Origin: Timonella senegalensis JC301 | GTDB taxonomy: Bacteria > Actinomycetota > Actinomycetes > Actinomycetales > Cellulomonadaceae | Direction: 5' to 3' | Assembly: GCF_000312125.1 (NCBI RefSeq) | Contig: NZ_HE978643.1 | Span: forward strand, 81,200-145,199 | Length of the DNA stretch: 64,000 nucleotides | Part shown: one piece after another, positions 9,190 to 15,278 of the stretch | Numbering within the stretch: position 1 is the stretch's first letter | Layout: each line of letters begins with the position of its first letter | Translations under genes and position numbers: made by a program | Notes under the pieces: generated by a model | Databases searched by the model: none | What the model was told of the DNA's origin: nothing | Seen by the model: only the letters and a program-made list of their open reading frames with translations

Positions 9190-9222
9190 CGAAACGTGGT
9201 CGAGTTTCGATTTAACGTATAG
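9190..9222 (+). repeat. ychF tail, copy 2
   Basis: Thirty-three bases that read [10 protein letters not shown] and then TAG, the same peptide end as YchF but with different codons (TTT and CGA where ychF uses TTC and AGA). There is no gene body attached to it. It lies just after the first GNAT gene and immediately before the higBA promoter region. With copy 3 it shares the preceding R-N codons, which the current ychF end lacks. Confidence 0.8.
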
Positions 9223-9247
9223 CGTTATTGACGCTTCGCGTTATACG
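9216..9247 (+). promoter_or_regulatory. Putative HigA operator
   Basis: CGTATAGCG at 9216-9224 and CGTTATACG at 9239-9247 form an inverted repeat with one mismatch, ending eight bases before the higB start. Antitoxins of the HigA type usually bind such palindromes to repress their own operon. The left arm overlaps the end of ychF tail copy 2. No protein evidence is available, so this is inferred from position and symmetry. Confidence 0.45.
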
Positions 9248-9255
9248 CTGGTCTC

Positions 9256-9531
9256 GTGATCAGGTCGTTCGGCAGCAAGGACACCGAGCGTCTGTGGCGT
9301 CGTGAGCGCGTGCGGTCCATCGATCCCAGGATCCATCGGGTTGCTCTGCGCAAGCTGCGTCAGGTGGGGTCGGCGGAGGTGCTCGACGACCTTCGCGTCC
9401 CGCCGGGCAACCGGCTCGAAGCACTGAAGGGTGATCGGGTCGGGCAATACAGCATCAGGATCAACGACCAGTGGCGAATCTGCTTCGTGTGGACGGATGC
9501 TGGGCCAGAGGAGGTGGAGATCGTTGACTAG
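9256..9531 (+). CDS. higB: HigB-type mRNA interferase toxin (RelE/ParE superfamily)
   Basis: A 91-residue toxin-like protein, the usual HigB size. Family features are the IRSFGSKDTERLW start, LRKLRQVGSAEVLDDLRVPPGNRLEAL and the strand QYSIRINDQWRICFVW. HigB toxins cleave mRNA on the ribosome and are neutralised by HigA. The start is GTG at 9256. The toxin gene precedes the antitoxin gene, which is the HigBA order, and the two overlap by 8 bases. Activity is not shown by the sequence, but the basic residues of the ribosome-facing surface are retained. Confidence 0.88.
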   Translation: MIRSFGSKDTERLWRRERVRSIDPRIHRVALRKLRQVGSAEVLDDLRVPPGNRLEALKGDRVGQYSIRINDQWRICFVWTDAGPEEVEIVD

Positions 9532-9826
9532 CACTGGCAGGATCGAGCCGATCCACCCCGGGGAGGTCCTCATGGAGGACTTCATCGAGGGGTTCGGGAT
9601 CACTCAGAACAAGCTCGCCGTGTCGATCGGGGTGCCGCCGCGCCGAATCAACGAGATCGTGCACGGCAAGCGAGGGATCACGGCGGACACCGCATTGCGG
9701 CTGGCGAAGTACTTCGGCACGTCGGCTGAGTTCTGGATCAACCTGCAGAGCCACTACGAGCTTGACCGGGCAGAGGATGCTGCGGGGGAGCAGATCGAGT
9801 CGATCACGCCGCTGCAGGTCGCGTGA
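9524..9826 (+). CDS. higA: HigA-type antitoxin, XRE-family regulator
   Basis: A 100-residue antitoxin with a helix-turn-helix covering about residues 25-80 (TQNKLAVSIGVPPRRINEIVHG, given in part) and the typical IHPGEVLMEDFIE start. TTG at 9524 is taken as the start because it gives the normal family length, overlaps the higB stop and follows GGTGGAG. The next in-frame ATG (in EVLMED) would remove conserved residues. It should bind and inhibit HigB and repress the operon. Its own stop overlaps the GTG of the following acetyltransferase, so the three genes form one operon. Confidence 0.88.
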   Translation: MTSTGRIEPIHPGEVLMEDFIEGFGITQNKLAVSIGVPPRRINEIVHGKRGITADTALRLAKYFGTSAEFWINLQSHYELDRAEDAAGEQIESITPLQVA

Positions 9827-10338
9827 GCGACTTCGCCGCCTACGCGCCCAGCGTGAATCCGTCGGTGGCCAACGGGACGGTCAGCACCAGGTTGGCCGAC
9901 CCGGCGGACGCTGGCGCGCTCGCCACAGTCATGGCAGTGCGTGGCGGAACCGTCGACGAACACGTCGATCGCGCGCGGAGGATGATCGAACGGCTGGATG
10001 TCCTGCTCATCGCTGAGCGGGATGGAGATGCAGTCGGCTGGTGCGGTGTGCAGAAGTTCGCACTTCACCCCGGCTCTGATCCGGAGTGGCTGATCGCAGG
10101 GCTGATGGTCGTGCCTGAGGCGCGCCGAGAGGGTGTCGCTGCCCGGCTGCTGGGCGAGGTGCTCCGAGCCGCGACGGAGAGAGCGCCTGGCGAGTCGGTC
10201 TTCAGCGTGATCAACGCCCGGAACCTCGCCTCGATCGATCTGCACCTGAAGCTGGGATTCGTCGAGGTGGGGCGGTCGGCGAACTACGCGGGCATCGAGT
10301 TCACCGGCGGTGAGGGAGTGCTGCTGAGGCATGGGTGA
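9823..10338 (+). CDS. GNAT-family N-acetyltransferase, third gene of the higBA operon
   Basis: A 171-residue acetyltransferase. Motif A is visible as LMVVPEARREGVAARLL and motif B as NARNLASIDLHLKLGFVEVG. The GTG start overlaps the higA stop by four bases, so it is translationally coupled to the toxin-antitoxin pair. Some GNAT proteins act as toxins on aminoacyl-tRNA, but those are usually paired with a ribbon-helix-helix partner, which is absent here, so a passenger enzyme is equally likely. The substrate is unknown. Together with higBA it fills the second segment delimited by ychF tails. Confidence 0.83.
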   Translation: MSDFAAYAPSVNPSVANGTVSTRLADPADAGALATVMAVRGGTVDEHVDRARRMIERLDVLLIAERDGDAVGWCGVQKFALHPGSDPEWLIAGLMVVPEARREGVAARLLGEVLRAATERAPGESVFSVINARNLASIDLHLKLGFVEVGRSANYAGIEFTGGEGVLLRHG

Positions 10339-10365
10339 CCTCTTGACCCAGAGGTTGGTCTGTAC

Positions 10366-10398
10366 CGGAACTCGGTGGAGTTCCGCTTTAACGTCTGA
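10366..10398 (+). repeat. ychF tail, copy 3
   Basis: Thirty-three bases that read R-N-S-V-E-F-R-F-N-V and then TGA. The copy ends 24 bases before a strong terminator at 10423. That terminator would be expected directly after ychF, so this copy may be the original 3' end of ychF, pushed away by insertions. Confidence 0.78.
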
Positions 10399-10422
10399 TC
10401 TGCGGCGCTAATTTTCCGGCGG

Positions 10423-10458
10423 GGGCCCGCATTCCGTTTGGAATGCGGGCCCTAACTT
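10423..10458 (+). terminator. Rho-independent terminator after the ychF tail array
   Basis: GGGCCCGCATTCC at 10423-10435 pairs perfectly with 10440-10452 around a GTTT loop and is followed by TAACTTTTG. It closes the ychF/GNAT/higBA region. Confidence 0.85.
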
Positions 10459-10630
10459 TTGTCATATCGACGAAAAGGCCGGGACGGCAAGTTGGCTCGT
10501 GGTTTCAGCGGCTGCAGTAGGCGTCCCCGACGGCTTTTCGCAGATTCAGGAACGGGACGGATCTCAGTTACTTCTCGTAGATGATGTCGGTTAGTCAGTC
10601 CTGAACCGAACCGAAAGGGCCTCGATTGAT

Positions 10631-11179
10631 ATGACGTTGCCGCAGGAGATGCCACGGCTCAACGACGAAGGCGTGGCCCTTCGACCGTTCGAGGACCGCG
10701 CTGCCGGGATGGTGATGACCGTGGCGTCTGATCCACTCATCCCGCTCATTACAACGGTTCCCACAAGTGGTACCGGCAATGACGGTCTTGCGTATGTCGC
10801 GAGGCAGCGCTCTCGGTTGGCAGCCAACACTGGGTACTCGTTCGCAATCGCCGATGCCGCCACTGATCGTGCGGTCGGGCAGATTGGACTGTGGATCGGT
10901 GACATTTCCCAATGGCGTGCCTCTACCGGCTATTGGATTGCGCCAAAGGATCGTGGAGTTGGCCGTGCACGTGCTGCTCTCTCCGTACTCACGGATTGGG
11001 TCCTATGCCTTGACCCTGTGGCACGGATCCAGCTGTACGTTGAGCCCTGGAACGTGGCCTCCTGGCGGACCGCCGAAGCGTGTGGATACGAGCGCGAAGG
11101 CCTTCTGAGATCGTGGCAGCAGGTTGGCGACGAGCGAAAAGACATGTACAGCTACAGTATTCTTCCGAAGCGGCGCTGA
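10631..11179 (+). CDS. GNAT acetyltransferase, RimJ/RimL type
   Basis: A 182-residue protein of the RimJ/RimL-like branch, whose members acetylate protein N-termini or small amines. Typical elements are the LRPF start, GYWIAPKDRGVGRARAAL (acetyl-CoA loop), and the VEPWNVASWRTAEACGYEREG segment with the conserved N-x-x-S. The ATG at 10631 follows an AAAGGG site. It lies beyond the terminator at 10423 and outside the tail-delimited segments. The substrate is unknown. Confidence 0.85.
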   Translation: MTLPQEMPRLNDEGVALRPFEDRAAGMVMTVASDPLIPLITTVPTSGTGNDGLAYVARQRSRLAANTGYSFAIADAATDRAVGQIGLWIGDISQWRASTGYWIAPKDRGVGRARAALSVLTDWVLCLDPVARIQLYVEPWNVASWRTAEACGYEREGLLRSWQQVGDERKDMYSYSILPKRR

Positions 11180-11284
11180 GGCCAGATTGATAGGACGCGC
11201 ACCGAGTCAGATGGTGAGTTTGGTACCGAGCGGTGCAGGTCAGGAGCATCCGCGTTGTGACCGGTCGCGGGAACACAGGCTAGT

Positions 11285-11824
11285 GTGAAAACCATGACTC
11301 ACATTTCTCCCGCCTTGCGGCGACTTCGCAGCGAGGACGCTAGGGCAGTTCTTGACGCGTTCGACTCGAATCCTGACATGGCGCGCCAAGGCGAGGTATC
11401 CAACTTGGCAGAAGCCGAAAGGTATGTGGGTAACTTGATCAAGCCAGGATCACCGCATGAAGCGTGGGCCATCACAGTTGACTCCACTGTGGTGGGCCTC
11501 ATATGCGTGAGTGTCGACGAAGAGAACCGGAACGGCTGGTTCTGGTATTGGATGACGGATGCTGCCCGAGGGCGCGGGTGGACCGCCGCAGCAGCGGCCA
11601 CCATCGCGGAATGGGCGCTAGGACCACGTGGACTCGAACGCTTGGAACTTGGGCACCGCGTGAACAACCCCGCATCGGGTGCGGTAGCTCGGCGTGCTGG
11701 GTTCGTGCAGGAAGGCACAGAGCGCGAGAAGTTCCTTGTGGATGGGCAGAGGGTCGACGTGGCCACATACGGGCGGCTGAGATCGGACCCTTCACCATCA
11801 TTTGAGGGTCTTCCAATGTTCTAA
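11285..11824 (+). CDS. GNAT acetyltransferase, RimJ/RimL type
   Basis: A 179-residue acetyltransferase and the fourth GNAT in 3.2 kb. Motif A is seen in YWMTDAARGRGWTAAAAAT, and the C-terminal LELGHRVNNPASGAVARRAGF is typical of RimJ/RimL enzymes. The start is GTG 11285 or, nine bases later, ATG 11294; neither has a strong binding site. It is only distantly similar to its neighbour at 10631, so the pair is not a recent duplication. The substrate is unknown. Confidence 0.83.
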   Translation: MKTMTHISPALRRLRSEDARAVLDAFDSNPDMARQGEVSNLAEAERYVGNLIKPGSPHEAWAITVDSTVVGLICVSVDEENRNGWFWYWMTDAARGRGWTAAAAATIAEWALGPRGLERLELGHRVNNPASGAVARRAGFVQEGTEREKFLVDGQRVDVATYGRLRSDPSPSFEGLPMF

Positions 11825-11970
11825 GGCTAGGGCACAATTTCGTCACATGACGATGTTGAACTCCCCAGGTGCGTGAGCAGCGCTTTAGGCCCCGCGAGAC
11901 GGCACGGATAGGATGAGCAAGGCCGCTCTGGCCGTATTCGAGAAACTCACGTTGGAAGGCATTACCCCGT

Positions 11971-12423
11971 ATGGCACCGCGCACGCTGTTTAGGATTTTC
12001 TCGATCGCAGAGCTCTTCACCTGGGCCGGCCTTATTACCGCACTCATTCTCCGTGCGACAGGTACCGCTGACATTGTGTCAATTGCCGGAGGAATCCACG
12101 GTTTTATCTTCCTGTGCTACGTAGCCACCACGATCTTCGTGTGGGTAAACCAGCAGTGGAAGCCACGCATCGGTGTGACCGGTGTTGCTTTGGCCATCAT
12201 TCCGTTTGCAACGCTGCCATTCGAACTGTGGGCTGACCGCAACAACCTGCTGGACGGCACCTGGAGGCTCGCCCCTGGCGGAGAGACGCCACAGAACTTT
12301 GTTGAGAAGATCCAGGCCCTCGTCCTTGCACGTCCGGTCGTAGCGGCTGTCCTTCTCCTTCTCATCGTGTCCGTGGTCTTCTCCGTGCTCCTGTACCTCG
12401 GACCTCCTATCCCACAGTCGTAA
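11971..12423 (+). CDS. DUF3817-family membrane protein
   Basis: A 150-residue protein with about four membrane-spanning segments (near residues 5-27, 35-58, 67-82 and 120-143). The arrangement and the FRIFSIAELFTWAGL start match the DUF3817 family, common in actinobacteria and of unknown function. The region before residue 120 (GETPQNFVEK) is polar. It reads alone and is closed by a good terminator at 12471. Confidence 0.8.
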   Translation: MAPRTLFRIFSIAELFTWAGLITALILRATGTADIVSIAGGIHGFIFLCYVATTIFVWVNQQWKPRIGVTGVALAIIPFATLPFELWADRNNLLDGTWRLAPGGETPQNFVEKIQALVLARPVVAAVLLLLIVSVVFSVLLYLGPPIPQS

Positions 12424-12470
12424 GGCAAGGTGGACGCCGACACGCAATCGTGCGCGCGCTGACGCACGCA

Positions 12471-12505
12471 GGGCCGCAATCCAGATGGATTGTGGCCCCT
12501 GTTTT
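12471..12505 (+). terminator. Rho-independent terminator after the DUF3817 gene
   Basis: GGGCCGCAATCC at 12471-12482 pairs with GGATTGTGGCCC at 12487-12498 (one G-T pair) around AGAT, followed by CTGTTTTG. A single CTTCGACGAT end motif of the palindrome family follows at 12513-12522. Confidence 0.8.
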
Positions 12506-12540
12506 GTTTGATCTTCGACGATATGGCTGAGGTCTTCATA

Positions 12541-13026
12541 TTAACCAGCCGCTGCGTCGACCCTATGTAGTTCGGATGCCAGGTGGTGGGTCATGGGAAC
12601 GCTCACTGCTGCCATGGCAAAACGAGTGGTGAGGACGTCTCCAACGAGTTCCAGTTGGCGCCCTGTTGCGTCAACCTGCTTGGCGCTTGCTGAGTTCGTG
12701 ATCTGCGCTTCAAGCGTGCACTTGAATCCATTCTCGGAAACCGTGAGTGGGCCTTCCGCCAGCTCGGTCTGGCCAGTTGGTTGTGCTAGTACGAACTCCA
12801 CTGTTGTTCCCTCAATTACGCGGAAGTAGCCGGTCTCTGTGTGCATGGGAGCTCCGGTCGGAGACCACGTGCGCTGGGCGTAGTGGAGAAACGGCTTTCC
12901 AATGTCTGTGAACGTCACCTCCTCGGTGTAAGTGAAAGAGTGGATCGTTGGGTACTCGCCCGAGCCTTCTCCCCTCCAGGTGCCGATGAGCCCGGCTACC
13001 GCTGCAAGTCCGGGGTGCAGTGTCAT
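12541..13026 (-). CDS. Nitrobindin-like heme-binding protein
   Basis: A 161-residue beta-barrel protein of the nitrobindin/FABP-like family, whose members bind ferric heme and react with nitric oxide or peroxynitrite. The family motif G-x-W-x-G-x-G is visible as GTWRGEGSGEYP near residue 14, followed by FTYTEEVTF. Near the C-terminus THHLASELHRV carries the histidine that usually ligates the heme. The ATG at 13026 is chosen because a GAAGGGA site precedes it and the family starts here; the frame stays open upstream without conserved sequence. Confidence 0.88.
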   Translation of the reverse strand: MTLHPGLAAVAGLIGTWRGEGSGEYPTIHSFTYTEEVTFTDIGKPFLHYAQRTWSPTGAPMHTETGYFRVIEGTTVEFVLAQPTGQTELAEGPLTVSENGFKCTLEAQITNSASAKQVDATGRQLELVGDVLTTRFAMAAVSVPMTHHLASELHRVDAAAG

Positions 13027-13182
13027 GAGGATTCCCTTCGGAGTTGGTGTCTCCAAGCACCATACATCCCTGCCATCAGTCCATCTGGACGTACGGACGA
13101 ACGGTGAGTCGATCGTCGATAGTATTGGGGTCCTGGTGCGCAGTCCCGAATGGGACTGCGCAGCCAATTGACGGGGGAGACC

Positions 13183-13508
13183 ATGCCAACTGGATCGGAG
13201 AGTGCCCACTCGGTCGCGCGTGGAGTTGCGCGAGCACGCAGCGAGGTCTCACTTCGGGGATTGCTGCTCTGTGAGGATGAAGGCCAGGCAGCTATCGTGC
13301 GCGAACATCTGACGCAGCACCTCGCGCTGACGCGGGCGGAGCAAGGATGTATCTCCTTCGAGGTCAACGCGACCATTGATCCACTGGTGTGGGAAGTCTC
13401 GGGCTGTTTGCCAGCCGGGAAGCCTTCGAATCCCACCATAAGCGGGTGCGGTCGAGCGAATGGGGCGCAACAACACGGGAGATCAGGCGAGAGTACACCA
13501 TTTGGTAG
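13183..13508 (+). pseudogene. Antibiotic biosynthesis monooxygenase (ABM) domain protein, frameshifted
   Basis: The ATG at 13183 follows GGGGGAG and opens an ABM-like protein (SLRGLLLCEDEGQ, then REHLTQHLALTRAEQGCISFEV). Around 13399-13404 the frame is lost. In the original frame the protein becomes low-complexity, while the overlapping frame starting at 13404 continues as LFASREAFESHHKRV to YTIW and a TAG at 13506, exactly the expected ABM C-terminus. One inserted or two missing bases explain it. It may be a real pseudogene or a sequencing error. Intact relatives are small dimeric cofactor-free monooxygenases. Confidence 0.75.
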
Positions 13509-13537
13509 GACAGAACTTCTTGCGCAGACGTGTTGAA

Positions 13538-13567
13538 AGGACCGCCGCTTGGCGGGCGCACGGTCCT
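13538..13567 (-). terminator. Putative terminator of the hemerythrin gene
   Basis: AGGACCG and CGGTCCT enclose a second short stem (CCGC/GCGG). On the minus strand the hairpin is followed by TTTCAAC. It lies 17 bases after the hemerythrin stop. Confidence 0.5.
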
Positions 13568-13584
13568 GCAGCAACGTTCCACGG

Positions 13585-14307
13585 CTATATCGTCTCGGGG
13601 ATGGGTTCTCCTGGGAATAAGTGTTCGTACTCGTGTTTGTATTGGCGCCTCCCGCTCACCTTCCAGAGGAATTTCACCGCTGCGGGCATGGTGGCGTAGA
13701 ACGCTGCTCTGTCCTCTGGGCTGGAGTTAGCAAACAGCATGCCGAGTTGAGGTAGCAAGCGACTTTTCGGAATCGCTGCCCTGCTGTGCTCGCCGATGGC
13801 CTCCCACTCCTCAGCTGTAAGAACTTTCTCGGCGATAGGTACTACTTCAACCACTTCCCGCCGCAGGTGCACCTTGAGCACTTCCAGCAAACGCTCGTAA
13901 GCCTCTGCGAGTTGTTCTCCAATCCTTTTGTCCGCAGTGGTTGTCCACTGTTCAAGAAGTGGCGACGCATCGTCCAACAGCGATGCAACCTGTGCGTGAT
14001 GTGCTCGCATTTGGCCAACATGTAGGGCGCAACTGGGAGAACGCTTCTCGAGTTTTTCCCAGAGCAGGAGATCCTCGCTTTCGTGGTGACTGTGCAGTGT
14101 CTTGTCTAGGTTGGAAAGCCATTCACCTACGAACTTGCTGCGGTTGGTGTCACCGGAGAGCACCGCTCGGACTAACTCTGGTGCTTGTTCGTACCCCCAG
14201 AGGAATGCGTTGTGAAGGATTCTCATGTCGTCACCGCTGCATAGGCGCGGTCCGTCGGGGACGGGTGGTGGAACCTCACCAGGAAGCGAGGCGTATTCAA
14301 TCTTCAT
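13585..14307 (-). CDS. Hemerythrin HHE-domain protein
   Basis: A 240-residue cytoplasmic protein with a four-helix hemerythrin-like domain (about residues 25-165). Likely di-iron ligands are seen in ILHNAFLWGYEQ, LHSHHESEDLLLWE, VGQMRAHHAQVA and LKVHLRREVVEVVP. Such proteins bind oxygen or nitric oxide or act in iron and oxidative-stress handling. The ATG at 14307 follows TTTGGAG. A second helical region (about 190-240) lacks metal ligands. It is divergent from the marR operon across a 395-base gap. Confidence 0.85.
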   Translation of the reverse strand: MKIEYASLPGEVPPPVPDGPRLCSGDDMRILHNAFLWGYEQAPELVRAVLSGDTNRSKFVGEWLSNLDKTLHSHHESEDLLLWEKLEKRSPSCALHVGQMRAHHAQVASLLDDASPLLEQWTTTADKRIGEQLAEAYERLLEVLKVHLRREVVEVVPIAEKVLTAEEWEAIGEHSRAAIPKSRLLPQLGMLFANSSPEDRAAFYATMPAAVKFLWKVSGRRQYKHEYEHLFPGEPIPETI

Positions 14308-14702
14308 AGGTACTCCAAAGTACGCACTGTCGAGGTGCGAAATAAGTACGGGGAGGGAGAACTGTAGGTGGGTCCACTGCAACGTGGAGGCACCTGGCGT
14401 TGCATGAGATGAGGCGCGGTGGCGCTTTCACAGATTCAGCCCAAAAGGGAGTTCTGTTGGTCAATTCGCATCGGTGAGTGTCGCGTTCACCTAGTAACTC
14501 CATTAATTGTCGCTCTAAGGGTGGTGACGCGCACGGTGTTTCCGGAATCTGCACTCAACTCGATTGAGATCGAAAGCGTGAGTCTTGCTCGGAGGTGACT
14601 ATCTATAGATGGCGAGGAGGATCGGCCCGAGCAGTCTCATTAACTTAACTAGGTTGAAATTATACCTAGCATGTATTAAGCCATGTGTAGTAAGTTTATG
14701 GA
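14308..14702. promoter_or_regulatory. Divergent intergenic region with MarR-type palindrome
   Basis: This 395-base region separates the hemerythrin and marR genes. Its right end is clearly AT-richer than the surroundings. CTAGGT at 14649-14654 and ACCTAG at 14664-14669 are perfect inverted arms with a 9-base spacer, 34 bases before the marR start, and ATCTATAGAT at 14601-14610 is a second, shorter palindrome. The first is a good candidate for autoregulation by the MarR protein. A 39-codon frame starting at 14610 lacks a ribosome binding site and any recognisable protein, and I do not call it. Confidence 0.45.
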
Positions 14703-15278
14703 ATGGAAAGTACACCAGATGCACATGATGCGTTACGAATGGGTGGCGTTAATGGCGTAACCCAGAACGACCCTCAGGGTAAGTTGATTGATTTTTCTTC
14801 TGTGGCGCCGCAAGATCTGGAGGAGATCTCCTCGCTCATGCAAGCTTTGGGGCATCTGCGTGAGATGGAGAAAGCAGTAGCCGAGGCCTCTGCAAAGTAC
14901 ATGGGGCTCAATGAGACAGACATGCGTGCCTTGCGCTACATCATGGTGTGTGAAAACCAAAACACTGTGGTGACTGCACGGGACATCTCAAAGTTCCTTT
15001 CTGTCTCCGCCGCGTCTACAACCAAACTCCTCGACCGTTTAGAGCATGGCGGGCACATCGCGCGGCAACCGCACCCCAGCGATCGACGCGCTCTACAAAT
15101 CAACGTAACGCCGGAAACCAGGCGCGCTGCGTACGAAACCGTAGGAAAGCATCAGGCGCGGCGGTTCCATGCCGCTGCTCGCCTGACTTCACGTGAGAGG
15201 GAAGTGGTAACGCGCTTCCTCAAAGATATGACGCAGGAAATAGATCTTGCTCACGCCGACTGGGGGAACAATGACTGA
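14703..15278 (+). CDS. MarR-family regulator of the lipid operon
   Basis: A 191-residue regulator with a longer N-terminus than the usual MarR protein. The winged helix-turn-helix lies at about residues 70-140, with ARDISKFLSVSAASTTKLLDRL as recognition region (given in part) and HPSDRRALQINVTPETR as wing. The ATG at 14703 lies close to the palindrome at 14649. Its stop overlaps the start of the acyl-CoA ligase gene by 8 bases, so it probably controls that operon, perhaps in response to a fatty acid or acyl-CoA. That role is inferred from context only. Confidence 0.85.
   Translation: MESTPDAHDALRMGGVNGVTQNDPQGKLIDFSSVAPQDLEEISSLMQALGHLREMEKAVAEASAKYMGLNETDMRALRYIMVCENQNTVVTARDISKFLSVSAASTTKLLDRLEHGGHIARQPHPSDRRALQINVTPETRRAAYETVGKHQARRFHAAARLTSREREVVTRFLKDMTQEIDLAHADWGNND

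Noticed and set aside
9823-10338. GNAT gene as a TacT-type toxin
   Set aside because: The usual ribbon-helix-helix antitoxin partner is missing and HigA already pairs with HigB; the assignment would be speculation.
8521-10398. The tail-delimited region as a prophage or integrative element with its own integrase
   Set aside because: No recombinase, excisionase or replication gene is present; only cargo genes and tail repeats are seen.
11913-11993. Small 26-codon frame overlapping the start of the DUF3817 gene
   Set aside because: No ribosome binding site and no conserved feature; it could be a leader peptide but there is no evidence.
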